Shown here piece by piece: positions 32,835 to 44,474 of a stretch of 64,000 nt of DNA. How positions within the stretch are numbered: position 1 is the first letter of the stretch; every line of letters starts with the position of its first letter. Under the pieces are notes generated by a model. The model made no database searches. It had not been told where the DNA came from and was given only the letters and a program-made list of their open reading frames with translations. Origin of the DNA: Perilla frutescens (taxonomy: Eukaryota > Streptophyta > Magnoliopsida > Lamiales > Lamiaceae); the NCBI GenBank assembly GCA_026008535.1, contig BRKX01000002.1:2068501-2132500 (forward strand). Reading direction: 5' to 3'. The position numbers and the translations under genes are program-made.

Positions 32835-33682
32835 TAGGTTTTAATATCTTATACAATTGTTGAAAATGCAATATAATATCCCATACTATTTGTAATTACA
32901 TTTTAATAGCTTGACTATTGAAAAACTACTCAAAAGCTATCATCGGAACTATTTTTCTTTAAACATATATGACATGACGGGTCCTTCTGTGATGTGATTT
33001 TTTTTAAATGAGTTGACTCATTTTCCACGTCAATTAAGTGAACGCCGTGGTTTTCTCTCTAGCAATTGAAAAGAGATCAATGTCGTCTTTTTTGCCTAAT
33101 TGGCGTGGAAAATACGTGTCAACACCTTAAAAAAAGAAAAAAAAACTCACAGGTGTAAACAAAAACTCACCGTGTCAAGTTCTGATGACAGTTTTCAGTA
33201 GTTTTTCAATAGTTCGGATATTAAAATACCCTATCGAATAGAATGTGATAGAATTGCAATTTCAACAACAGTATGAGATATCAAAGCGTATTTACTCGAA
33301 AATTTATGATCAAATAAAACTTTTTAACTCTGTAACTTCCCTAATCAATGAATGAGGCTACACCCGATGGACTCCAACAGGTGTAGTTGAGATCCTCTAG
33401 TCCACAATTGGTGTCCGACTCCTTACAAACTATCATCGAAAATATCTCAAAGATGATAATTAATAATATTTCCAAACCCTAAAAAGTTTTCAAAAAAACA
33501 CCATCACCACCTAAAAATATCGGGTCATTTATGTTGAAATGTTCAACGTTGGGAATTAATTTGTTATTATTGAACGTTGGGTTATTTATGTTAAAATATC
33601 CAAATCTTGAGAATTAAATTTTAATTATTAAAATATTAGATTATTTTTATTAAAACTTTCAAACATTCGAAATTTTATTGTA

Positions 33683-33715
33683 ACTAGTATATCTCCCGAA
33701 TGATGTACGAAAAAC
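33683..33715 (-). mobile_element. Helitron-like 3' terminus
   Basis: On the - strand the sequence reads CGTACATCATTCGGGAGATA then TACTAGT, close to the end at 43940-43968 (CATCGCACGGGAGATATTCTAGT). The stem is degenerate. The 5' end was not found. Confidence 0.4.
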
Positions 33716-34502
33716 AGGTTACATATATCACAATTTATTTGTAATTTTTTGAATATGTTCTAAACACGTTTAAAATGTTTGTTGTAATAGTATTAATATA
33801 TAAGAAGAGATAATTATAAATTCATCAAATGATAATTTACATATATCACAATTTATTTGTAATTTTTTGAATATGTTCTAAACACGTTTAAAATATTTTT
33901 TTATGATTTTCAACTGAATTTGTTATTTTCCATAGACAAATTTGAATAATTTATTTGTTTTATATATTTAAAATATTAAATATTTTTATGCGGCCACACA
34001 TAAATTCAAATAAATAGATTTTATATCACAATAATAATAATAATTTTTGTGTGTTCTTTTTATTTCAATTTTTGTGTCTGCCATTAAAAGTTCTCATTAA
34101 TTATAAGCCCCTTTTGAAAGCAGAATCGTAAGTGACACTTGGAAAAATTAAAAACTTTAATTGTATAGTGTCTGTATGGAGTGTTGCATAAAATGTAACA
34201 GAGAATTTCATGCACACCATAAGAAAATATTTGAATTTTCAATTTTTTTATTTCTAAAACTACTTTGGATTACTCAAATGACTTATAATATAATTAACGG
34301 ACGCTTTGAATAGAAACTGTTCAAATTTTATTTTTTAAAATAAACAAATGGACATCAGCTTTTAATGAAAAAAAAAGGATAAAAGAGCTTAGTCCATATA
34401 AAACAAAATAAGAAAAAATTGAAAATTAAAAAAAAAAATATATATATATATATATTTAATTCTAATTCAAATATTTTTTATGGCCCTTTTGTTATGTTCT
34501 GG

Positions 34503-34546
<44 letters not shown>

Positions 34547-35212
34547 CTATTCATGTTTTGGTGATAACAAAATGTAAAAAAGTTAATAATATGAATGTTT
34601 ACACCATAAGTAATATTAGAATTAAAAATAAAAATTTAAATATTTTCAATGGGCATATTTTGTTATGTTTTGGTGATATTTTATAGTTTAGAAAATATAA
34701 AAAATTAAAGATGTGAATGGTTGTTAATTGTTATCGATGTATGTCTGGTAATATTTATTTATTTAAAAAATTCTAAAAAGTTAAAAATATAAATGTTTAC
34801 ATCATAAGTAGTAGTATAATTAAAAAAATTAAAAATAAAATCATTTTTTATCGGCATTTTTATTAAGTTTTAATGATTTTTTTAATTAAACAAAAACCTA
34901 AAAAGTGAAAAATTTTATTGTGTTTGTGTATGAAAAAATAAGAAATTGTGTACAATTATTTTATAACATAGTTTTAACTAATTTATTTTTATAACAATTT
35001 TACCCCTACGATTTTGCTTTTAAACTAATTTATTTATTTATTTATATAACAATTTTACCCCCCAATTTTGCTTTAACATATGTAAAGATTAGCCCTTATA
35101 TTAAATCTAATTCTGGGCTTAAAACTGAAGTTCCATAATTCTCTCTCAACTCTCACCAGATTTCTCTCTCTTTACTCTCATTATTTTTCTATTTTAACAC
35201 AAACTATTCATC
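33716..35212. other. AT-rich intergenic region upstream of PPR-B
   Basis: No gene seen. It contains an imperfect direct repeat (33719-33780 and 33837-33900, sharing ACATATATCACAATTTATTT) and an (AT)n microsatellite at 34503-34539. The region 35100-35212 matches the PPR-A upstream region and is the probable ancestral promoter. Confidence 0.5.
34503..34539. repeat. (AT)n microsatellite
   Basis: Uninterrupted TA dinucleotides over about 37 bp; a shorter one lies at 34438-34454. Confidence 0.9.
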
Positions 35213-36418
35213 GAGGGAGTTCCTATTTGCACTACAAATATTACTTTTTGCACTTTACTCTATGTACTTCTTATTTTACTCAATGCACCACACATTATTA
35301 CTTTAATATCCTTTATCCAAAAATTAATCTTATCCTAAATAAATAAAAATTGCAACACATTAAAACATATAATTTAATTATTATTAAAAAATGAAAAAAA
35401 AAAACTGAAGGAACGGCCTTCTTCTCCACCGGATCAGATCCTCTGTTGCAATTCCTATTCCATTTGGTGTTGCATAACTAAAATTTATTTTTAATTTTTT
35501 TCAAAAAAATATTAATATACCCTAATTGGGGTGGATGAACCCTAAAGGGAAAATTTTAATTAAATAAAATCATAATAAATTAAAAATTAAAAAAATAATT
35601 TTATTTTTTTTAAATGAAGGCTTGGAACAGAAAATGTAATAGGAAATGTAACAGGTGATCTGGTGTGCTTCTCCACCACCGCACCAGTCTTCATCATCTC
35701 CACCACACTTCTCTTTCTTTATTTCTTCGCCCATTGTTCGCCACATAGAGAAGATAAAGATGAACATTCAAACTCTTAAATTTATTCGAAAAATCCAGTT
35801 CGAATTCAATCACAGAGATTCGATTTCTGTTTTTTTTTTTCGGAATTGTGTTTTCGATCCTGATTTCAGTTTTTTTTTATTAGTTCGAAAATTTGATTTG
35901 AAACTTGAAGAACGATATTCGAAATCAGATTTTCGAATCACCTTATATACCTTCATAAAGCCATTTTCGAACGCTTCAAAATTGATTTCACATCTGTAAA
36001 ATCAGATTTGAGATGCGCAGATTATCTATTTTTAATTTTATTTTTTCTTGATGGTTTATTTGTATTTTATTAATAGATGGAATTAATTTAATTTTATTTT
36101 TTCTTGATGGTTTATTTGTATTTTATTAATAGATGGAATTAATTTAATTTAATTTAATTTCTCGTGAATTAATTTATTTGGTGGCAGCAGCGAAGGGGGC
36201 GATGACGGCGACGATGGAGAGGGCAGCCGGAGAAGAAAGCGGAAGGAAGAAGAAGAGCGTCTGTGCTTTTTTTTTTCTTTTCCTTCTTTTCCTTTTTATT
36301 TTGAATTTTTATCATTTAGTAAGGGTATTAATGTATATTTATAATTAACTAATTTTAAATAATTTTAATTTGTGGTGAAAAAAATAAATTAAAATAAAAT
36401 TTAATTTGTGCATTCCTC
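35213..36418. mobile_element. Unclassified 1.2-kb insertion in the PPR-B 5' leader
   Basis: PPR-A has ACACAAACTATTCATC directly followed by its short leader and start codon. In PPR-B the same motif is followed by 1.2 kb of other sequence, beginning GAGGGAGTTCC and ending GCATTCCTC, before the start codon region. The block holds a CT-rich and a GC-rich patch (35650-35760, 36180-36260) and a 58-bp tandem repeat (36033-36150). Terminal inverted similarity is weak, so class is uncertain. It may be more than one event. Confidence 0.4.
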
Positions 36419-36459
36419 AAATGCACAAAATTCATTGTTTTACCGAGGAAAGAAATCAA

Positions 36460-38733
36460 ATGCTGATATCGAATCTCAAATTCGCTCTGAAACATTACTG
36501 CAAAACTACTGCACAAATCCACCAAGTTCATGCTCAAGCCATTACCAGTGGCCTCTTCTCTCTCTACACTTCTTCCCTTCTCTCTCATATTCTCCATTCA
36601 TTCCCCCTCTCTTCCCCTCAACAAAACGCTAATGGTGGATTCATCTACATCACCAAGATTTTCAATCTCATCCCAAATCCATCTAATTTCGACTACAATA
36701 ACATCATCAGAGCCCACACATTTCTCCAATCTCCTCATACCGCCTTGATTTTGTTCCGCGAAATGCGGCAGAGGCAGATCGAGCCGGATTCCCACACATT
36801 CAATTTCGTTCTGAAAGCTTGTGGGCTCCTGCAGAATTCAAATTCTCTCGCGAGGGTTCTTCATGCTCAAGTCACGAAGTTTGGGTTTTTCGATAATGTG
36901 TATGTGCGCAACGCTCTTTCTCGCACCTACTGTAGGTCTGGTGACGTTGATGGCGCGAAAGGGGTGTTTGAAGAAAGCTCGTTGAAGAATGTTGTGAGTT
37001 ATAATGTTATGCTTGTGGGGTTTGTTAAGGCTGGGGAGATTGATAATGCTCGGAAGCTGTTCGATGAAATGCCAAGCTCGTTTAGGGATGGCGTGAGTTA
37101 TAATGTTATGCTTGGTGGGTTTGTTAAGGCTGGAGATATTGATATTGCTCGGAATCTGTTCGAAGAAATGCCAAGCTCGTTTAGAGATGGGGTGAGTTAT
37201 ACTGCTATGATTGATGGGCTTTCTAAAGGTGGAGAGATCGGTCGTGCCAGGGAGCTGTTCGACGAAATGCCAAACTCGTTAAAGGATGTCGTCACTTATA
37301 CTGCTATGATTGATGGGCTTTTTAAGGCTGGAGAGATTGATCGTGCCAGAGGGCTGTTCGACGAAATGCCAAGCTCGTTTAGGAATGTGGTGAGTTATAC
37401 TGCTATGATTGATGGACTTTTTAAGGCTGGAGAGATCGATCGTGCCAGGGAGCTATTCGACAAAATGCCAAACTCATTTAGGAATGCGGTGACTTATACT
37501 GCTATGATTGATGGGCTTTTTAAGGCTGGAGAGATCGATCATGCCAGGGGGCTGTTCGACGAAATGCCAAGCTCCTTTAGGAATGTGGTGAGTTATACTG
37601 CTATGATTGATGGATTTTTTAAGGCTGGAGAGATCGATCGTGCCCGGGAGCTGTTCGATGAAATGCCAAGCTCGTTTAGGAATGTTTTCAGTTATAATGC
37701 TATGATTGATGGGCTTTCTAAAGGTGGAGAGATCGGTCGTGCCAGGGATCTGTTCGACGAAATGCCAAACTCGTTAAAGGATGTCGTCACTTATACTGCT
37801 ATGATTGACGGGCTTTTTAAGGCTGGAGAGATTGATCGTGCCAGAGGCCTGTTCGACGAAATGCCAAGCTCGTTTAGGAATGTGGTGAGTTATACTGCTA
37901 TGATTGATGGACTTTTTAAGGCTGGAGAGATCGATCGTGCCAGGGAGCTATTCGACAAAATGCCAAGCTCGTTTAGGAATGTGGTGAGTTATACTGCTAT
38001 GATTGATGGGCTTTTTAAGGCTGGAGAGATCGATCATGCCAGGGGGCTTTTTGATGAATTGCCAAGCTCCTATCGCGAAAACAACATTGCATTATGGACC
38101 GCAATGCTTATGGGATTGGCTATACATGGTCACGGCGGATCAGTGCTCCGATACTTCTCAAAAATGCTGGAAGATGGTGTCAAACCAGATGGGATGGCTA
38201 TTTTGGCCGTTCTCGTGGGCTGCAATCACTCCGGACTTATCTATGACGCAAATAGAATTTTCGTGGAGATGGAAAGCGTGTATGGTGTTCCGCGAGAGGC
38301 AAAGCATTACAGATGCATGGTCGATATTCTTGCACGTGCAGGTCTGATTAAAGAAGCGAGGGAGATGATAGAGGCAATGTCGATTGGGGGAGATGAAGGG
38401 GTGTGGGGAGCACTGCTTGGAGGGTGTAAGAAACATGGAGTGGTTGAGGAGGCGGAGGAGGCAGCCGAGCACTTGATGCGGATGACACCTGAAGAGGGTT
38501 CTGTGTATTCCTCTCTGGCACATATTTACGCTAATTCAGGGAGGTGGGACGACGTGGTGAAGGTGCAGAGATTGAAAGATAGCAGATGGATCAAGAAAAT
38601 TCGTGGGTGTAGCTGGATCGTGTTGGATGGAATCAAGCACGAGTTTTTGGCTGGAGATAGGTCACATCCTTGCACGAAAGAGATTCATTTGGTCTTGAAC
38701 GGTTTGCATAAATGCGAACTACTCAAGCACTGA
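36460..38733 (+). CDS. PPR-B: PLS-class (E/E+ type) pentatricopeptide repeat protein
   Basis: Intronless, 757 residues from ATG 36460 (MLISNLKFALKH), chosen because it matches the start of the two paralogues; an in-frame ATG at 36406 would add 18 residues from inserted DNA. Residues 178-542 (36991-38085) are eleven PPR motifs of 33 residues (last 35). Motifs 3-6 and 8-11 correspond pairwise, with motifs 4 and 9 identical in protein, showing duplication of a five-motif block of 495 bp. The C-terminal L/S, E and E+ type parts match PPR-A, ending LNGLHKCELLKH without a DYW domain. The role is probably organellar RNA editing, inferred from class. Confidence 0.85.
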   Translation: MLISNLKFALKHYCKTTAQIHQVHAQAITSGLFSLYTSSLLSHILHSFPLSSPQQNANGGFIYITKIFNLIPNPSNFDYNNIIRAHTFLQSPHTALILFREMRQRQIEPDSHTFNFVLKACGLLQNSNSLARVLHAQVTKFGFFDNVYVRNALSRTYCRSGDVDGAKGVFEESSLKNVVSYNVMLVGFVKAGEIDNARKLFDEMPSSFRDGVSYNVMLGGFVKAGDIDIARNLFEEMPSSFRDGVSYTAMIDGLSKGGEIGRARELFDEMPNSLKDVVTYTAMIDGLFKAGEIDRARGLFDEMPSSFRNVVSYTAMIDGLFKAGEIDRARELFDKMPNSFRNAVTYTAMIDGLFKAGEIDHARGLFDEMPSSFRNVVSYTAMIDGFFKAGEIDRARELFDEMPSSFRNVFSYNAMIDGLSKGGEIGRARDLFDEMPNSLKDVVTYTAMIDGLFKAGEIDRARGLFDEMPSSFRNVVSYTAMIDGLFKAGEIDRARELFDKMPSSFRNVVSYTAMIDGLFKAGEIDHARGLFDELPSSYRENNIALWTAMLMGLAIHGHGGSVLRYFSKMLEDGVKPDGMAILAVLVGCNHSGLIYDANRIFVEMESVYGVPREAKHYRCMVDILARAGLIKEAREMIEAMSIGGDEGVWGALLGGCKKHGVVEEAEEAAEHLMRMTPEEGSVYSSLAHIYANSGRWDDVVKVQRLKDSRWIKKIRGCSWIVLDGIKHEFLAGDRSHPCTKEIHLVLNGLHKCELLKH
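36991..38085 (+). repeat. PPR-B 99-bp repeat array, 11 units with a 495-bp higher-order repeat
   Basis: Units start every 99 bp from 36991. Unit 3 (37189) pairs with unit 8 (37684), 4 with 9, 5 with 10 and 6 with 11, an offset of five units. Position 5/last residues for units 1-10: N/D, N/D, T/D, T/N, T/N, T/N, T/N, N/D, T/N, T/N. Confidence 0.9.
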
Positions 38734-39635
38734 GTTTTTTGATCTGTCACTAAAATGGTTTGATGATGGATTTTTGCTGTTTAGTGACAGACTTTTTCCG
38801 TCGGTGAAACGCGATTTGTTTTTGTAGTGAAAAATTGACACTAGTTGTGAGAAGAATCTCATTTAAATTAGTGAGACTGAGTTGCTGATGCATTATTGAA
38901 CTCTTCCTCACTAGAAGTAGATATTATGTAAGAATCTGAAACTCCAATATTAACAGATTAACTGTTTCTTTTCTATACCATCTGTTTCAAAGTTCTGAGT
39001 TTACCCCTTTTTATTAACAATTAAAAGAGAAAATGCTGCTCTCAATCTGCTCATTCTTACTTTAGTGTCAACGTCAAATATCAGCAACTGCTCTACTCTA
39101 ATGTATCAGCAACTGCTAAGCAGGATGTGAACACTAATGGCAGAAAAGCAGTCTAGTCTAACAATATCCTCTCCAAAAGTTGTATAGCATTGGGTTATGC
39201 ATGTTGATTAACTGCTTATACATTGCTGAGATTATAGCCATCATATGTGAATCATAAACCTCTACATGGTACTCTTTCCTTTCATACGGGGTTTTTTCTA
39301 CGGCTAGGTTTTTCCGGTTTAAAGGTTTTGATGAGGCCATTGCACGTAGATGTTTTTGAACTTGGGGTGTAGCCTTGGCACGCCCAATCATACTAGGTGC
39401 GAGCTTGTTAGCTAGATGGTCCGTTTTTGCTACGGGATGGATCGTGTGCGCAAAGAACCTCCTAGGGATTCTCTGTTGTTGTAGTCAAAGGGGATGCCCT
39501 TGTTTTGATGTGTTGCACACTCTATCTATCATAGACAGTCGGAGTTTTTTCTATCGCTCTACTTATTATAGATAATGGGAGTTTTTTCGTTTCACTCTAC
39601 CTATTCTAGATAGCGAGAGCATTTATTTTTTTTCT
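38734..39635. other. PPR-B 3' flank and unassigned sequence
   Basis: 38734-39040 matches the PPR-A 3' flank. 39140-39480 is less AT-rich and has short frames on both strands without recognisable motifs; a decayed transposon is possible. 39520-39620 carries repeats of a CTCTAYCTATYMTAGATA-like motif that recurs once at 40885. Confidence 0.4.
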
Positions 39636-40080
39636 CACTACAAGAATTTCGTGAATTAACGACGGAAATTTCCTACGTTAAATATATATATTCCGTCGTT
39701 AATAAAACATAACAATGGATTCTCAACGGAAAAAAAATATATATGTTGTTATACAAAGCGTCGGTAACATTAATAATGGCAAAGTGTCGTCGTTAAGTTA
39801 ACGACGGACATATCCGTCATTATATTTATTTTATATATCTGTAGCTATAAATATATTTTTTTCTTAACGACGGAAAATTCCGTTTTTATGATTTCTCATA
39901 TTAATTTATTACTAAAGACGGAGATTTCTGTCTTTAATATATTTTCGGATTATTTTGATTGTGATTTTTTTTTATATTCTTTAATTTTAACTACGGAAAT
40001 ATTCGTCTTTATAATATTTTAGAAATATATTTTAAGTCAAATTCTAATAACAGAAAATTCCATCTTTAATCATTTTTTCT
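39636..40080 (+). mobile_element. CACTA (En/Spm-like) terminus with subterminal repeats
   Basis: Begins CACTACAAGAATTTCG, the typical plant CACTA terminal sequence. Then follow at least seven subterminal motifs of the type AACGACGGAAA or its complement TTCCGTCGTTA, decaying with distance. A matching TTCTTGTAGTG end was not found to the right, so only one end is supported and no transposase was seen. Confidence 0.7.
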
Positions 40081-40156
40081 TTTCTTTTTTTTTTCCAGCT
40101 CTTTTTGTTAACCACTCTGTACACCATACTAGCAATATAGCCACGAAAATCAAATA

Positions 40157-40486
40157 ATAATTTTGATGCTGCATGTTCCTTCCAAGTTTTGATGATGCAT
40201 TTTGATTATCATCTATTACTCTCAACATCTAAATAACACAATATTGATAAATAGTTTTTTGAATGAATAATTTTGATGCTGCATGTTCCTTCCAAGTTTT
40301 GATGATGCATTTTAATTATCATCTACTACTCTCAACATCTAAATAACACAATATTGATAAATAGTTTTTTGAATGAATAATTTTGATGCTGCATGTTCCT
40401 TCCAAGTTTTGATGATGCATTTTAATTATCATCTACTACTCTCAACATCTAAATAACACAATATTGATAAATAGTTTTTTGAATGA
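40157..40486 (+). repeat. Three-copy 110-bp tandem repeat
   Basis: TTTTGATGCTGCATGTTCCT recurs at 40161, 40271 and 40381. Units 2 and 3 are almost identical; unit 1 has a few changes. Confidence 0.9.
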
Positions 40487-42425
40487 TACAATAGCCCACA
40501 TCAACATTAAATACTCTCAATTTAGAGAATATTGGGTAAAGACAACTTGAAAAAACTGATATTCAAGTGCTGTAAATTTAACTTCAAAATTAAGATATTT
40601 ACATAATGAAATTTTAGATAATTGGTGTATTGTCAATGAACAAAGTATAATAACTTACATTTTTTAAACACAAAATGAGCAACACTAGTCCAAAAACTTT
40701 TCCATATATCATTTGGCTCGATCTGATGTTCTTCAAGATAGGCCATTCACCATTTTCTGCCATTCTCCCAATACACACCACTTCAAACTGAATGTTTTTC
40801 ACTGTAAATAGGAAGAATATATTTTCGATAATCAAATCATCATAATTCTCTTCTTTACAACATAATCATTAACAAATCTAGGACAATCTAGATAGTGGGA
40901 GCATTTATTTTTTTCGATCTTTCTTTGCACGAGAAAGTTTTCTTGCTTGTTGGTTACAATACACTTGCATGTACATTTTTTAACAGCTTGATAATACACT
41001 TCTTACCCATAAAAAAAAAAAAAAAAAAAAAAAGAAGGAACATAGTATACATTTTTTTCTCTCTGAATTGTTTTAAATATAGTTTCTTATATTAGTTTTC
41101 TTACTAATATAATTTCAAAAAGTTTCAAAGTGATTAGCTATAATACACTTGTTGTAAAATACCAATCTTATCTATACTAATATAAAAAGTATGTTATCTT
41201 ACAATTTTGATTTTACCAATTGTATCCCTATTATATTCTATATTTAAGGGTAATGATGTAATATAATACGATTACAAATATTAATAATTTATTCGAATGA
41301 AAAAAATAATTACTATAATGATTATACTATCTTAATAGATTTTAAAGAAATTGGGATTCTTATTATTATAATAAACAACTCATAGAGACGCTCACTAATC
41401 CTAATCTCTTGCATGCATTGACTTGGATGAGTTACTAAGTACTATTTAGGGTCCTTCCATAAAATTCAAGCAATATATTTAACATATATTATTTTTCTTG
41501 AATAAGAAAAAAAGAGAAACATGGTGAAAAGAAATATGCGCATAGTTGAACGTTAACCACTTTTTGGTTCGAATTTGTCCAATTATTTAGATATTATTTA
41601 TAATAGAATTTATTAATTAACTTGAATTCTATGCTTACAGATGATTAATTAATTAATGATGAGAAAATTAATGACTCTAAATATTAATTAATTTGCAAAA
41701 CACATCATTATGTCCTGTATTTTTACTATTTGTTTTATTAGGTCTCTATATAATTTTTTTCGTTTTGATAAGTTCTTATACTTTGGAAAAACACATTTAA
41801 TTTTAAGTTCTTTCTATTAAATTTTATGTTAATAGGTTCATGTACTATTTTTTTGGTTCAATAAATTATTTTACTTTTATATTTCATCTCAATAGTTTTT
41901 TTATCCATGATATACCTAAACCGTTACTATTATAATTATATATATATAGACAAAAACTAAGATATACAATTACTTATTTTAATATGTACAAAATCCTATA
42001 CAATAATGATATAATTACTTATTTTAAGAGAAATAAATCAGTAATTGAAACTTTTTTCTAAACATAATACTAATGAATCCCACATATATCAATTTATTGT
42101 TAGACATTATATATATAGAATTAAAAAAATGAAATAAATAACGAATAATATATTTGTTTGCTAAATTATATTGTCGATGATTTTATTTCAGAGCCATGTA
42201 AATTACATAATTAACTAATCTACCATTTATACTTTTATTAATATGATTAAATAAAACTTTGAACTTAGGGTCAATTTTTTATTGCAACATGCTTTTTTAT
42301 TATTATTTTTTCAATGTAACTTTCAATTGTTTTAGGTTCAATCCACCAATATAAGAATTAAATGGGGAGTTGTTAATGTGGCAACCAAAATTTGCAGTAA
42401 CATATATACATGCTGTGAATCTTCA
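40487..42425. other. AT-rich intergenic region
   Basis: No gene seen. It contains an A homopolymer (41011-41033) and a motif TCTATACTAATATAAAA at about 41175 that resembles a Helitron 5' start, too short to call. Confidence 0.4.
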
Positions 42426-42435
42426 ATTTTATTAT

Positions 42436-43115
42436 GGGCAAAGGGCAAAAAAAAATTCAAACTATATGTTGAATCCTACCTAGATGTACGAACTATTTTT
42501 TGACTCAAATACACACTTAAATTATTTAAAAAGTACAATCGGCCCTCTAAACTATTCAAAAATGAACAAACTGACACTTAAAGTTAATACCGTTAGTTTT
42601 TTCTGTTAATTAAAATGTGTCAAGCTCAATTCTATCACCTATGAATTACGATCGGACAAATTGAAATCATGACAAATAGCCCACACTATGGAGTTTCAAA
42701 CTCCTCTTTTAATTTCAAAATCCAACATCGAATTGGTATCGAGATTTGAAATTTAATTTGTAATACAAACCCTCGTCATTGATATTTCTCCGTGTAATTA
42801 TTCTACCCTTTAACACCTGATTGACTAATTGAGAGTATAATTAAAAAGCCCATGACAAGGGCTTTCTAACCATACCACAATACATGTATCATCATCAGAA
42901 TCAATCATAATTAGATCGAAGAATCTATAGGCATTTTATTTAACGGAAAAAGTTAACGGTGTTAAATGAAAAGTGTGAATTTGATATATTTTGAATAGTT
43001 GAGGAGGTCGATTGTACTTTTTAAACAGTTTAGGTGTGTATTTGGACCAAAAAATAATTCGTGCATCTAGGTGGAATTGGGCATATAGTTCGAGTGTTTT
43101 TTTTGCCATTTGCCC
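42436..43115. mobile_element. Long-TIR MULE-type element
   Basis: 680 bp with terminal inverted repeats of about 130 bp starting GGGCAAA and ending TTTGCCC, flanked by an exact 10-bp repeat ATTTTATTAT (42426-42435 and 43116-43125). The duplication length and long TIR fit non-autonomous Mutator-like elements. The interior has no transposase or captured gene I can recognise. Confidence 0.8.
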
Positions 43116-43638
43116 ATTTTATTATATATTACATACATACATTTTCAATTGGTTTAAACATGCTGTGAATCTTCAATTTTATTACTATTGTATGTACAAA
43201 TAAGTCGCCCAACTTATTTTAATAACTTCTTGTATTTCAGTAGGTTTTTTTAATGGTGATATAAATTGTTTGGTAAATTCGAATAAAAAATTGATATATT
43301 GAGATAAAATATAAAAGTACATAAACTTACACAAGAAACCTATATATTAGCACAAATTTTAATAGTACATGGACCTAAAGATGTATTTTGTCAATGTGTA
43401 AGGACCTATTAAAATGAAAAAAAAAAATAGTCTAGAGCTGTAACTTCCCCCTGTTTTGCAGCTCGACCAATTTGTAAGACACTTAGGTTAATTTTAACAT
43501 TAATCAAATATTTGACATCAATCAATATATTTTCCCAATAGGAATGTGTTTTATCATTTAATTTAGATCATAAGCATAAATATTGTATTTGTGATTCAAA
43601 AGAAAATTTAATAGGGCAAAGGTACAAGAAAACACTTA

Positions 43639-44443
43639 GGGCATGTTTGGTTTGGTTGATTAGGGTAGTTTACGGGGAATTGATAAAATTATCCCCCCTT
43701 ATCCTTTGTTTGGTTTGAAGGATTGGAGCCCGAGATTGATGACGGGCCCGGGCTCCAATCACTCAATTGGGTGATTGTTCATCACCCCATTTTTAGGGTG
43801 ATTAAATTTATCACTTCTCATTCATTTGTAAAATTACTAATATAACCTTATTAAAAATAATTTTTATTTTGTTGTAATATTTTTTAATTTTTTTTTATAA
43901 TTATAATTTCTTACAAATAAAATTATACATATCATATTTGTACATCGCACGGGAGATATTCTAGTTTTTAATTTATGTCGCATCAAATTAATAGTGAACA
44001 CAAAGATATGTTATAAGTAAAAAAATGAATAATTCAAAATTTTCTATAATTCAGAAAGTTATAAATTAATTTTATTTTGTTGAAATATTTTTATTAAATT
44101 TTTGTCCAATAATATATTTTTATTAAATTTTTGTCATTATTTCCCAATTTTTACTAAATTATTTTTGTGCATCAATTGTTTCTAATTTCATGATTTGAAG
44201 CATTTTTAATAGAAAAATACAACTTTAATAATTATAAATGAATATATTATATGAAGGGCAATTCAGGTATTTCCTAACATTTTAATCCTAATCATTCAAT
44301 CCAAATAAAATATTGATAATCTATCCTAAATCATTAAAATTGTAATCAAGCAATCCAAACAAAAGATTATTTTTATCCAAATAGTGCAATCCTACTTTAT
44401 CCTATCAATCTTATCTATCCCATCATCCGAACCAAACGGGGCC
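43639..44443. mobile_element. Tourist/PIF-Harbinger-like MITE
   Basis: 805 bp flanked by TTA on both sides (43636-43638, 44444-44446). Ends GGGCATGTTTGGTTTGG and CCGAACCAAACGGGGCC are imperfect inverted repeats, the style of Tourist elements. At 43940-43968 it contains a Helitron-like end (CGCACGGGAGATATTCTAGT), so another element may be nested, which would explain the length. Confidence 0.7.
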
Positions 44444-44474
44444 TTAAGGTATTGGCCGAGGCCCGGTTAGGCAT

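Larger units (their letters stand above)
30472..33520 (+). repeat. Segment D, copy 1 (direct duplicate of 55870-57850)
   Basis: Co-linear with 55870-57850 over its full length. It is about 1.1 kb longer because of a 363-bp tandem duplication and two MITE insertions (listed separately). The last shared bases lie near ACACCATCACCACCTA. No gene seen. Confidence 0.8.

Noticed and set aside
39158..39575. Opposed frames of 77 and 66 codons as a gene or a LINE end
   Set aside because: No domain motif could be recognised and there is no poly(A) tail or target duplication; left as unassigned.
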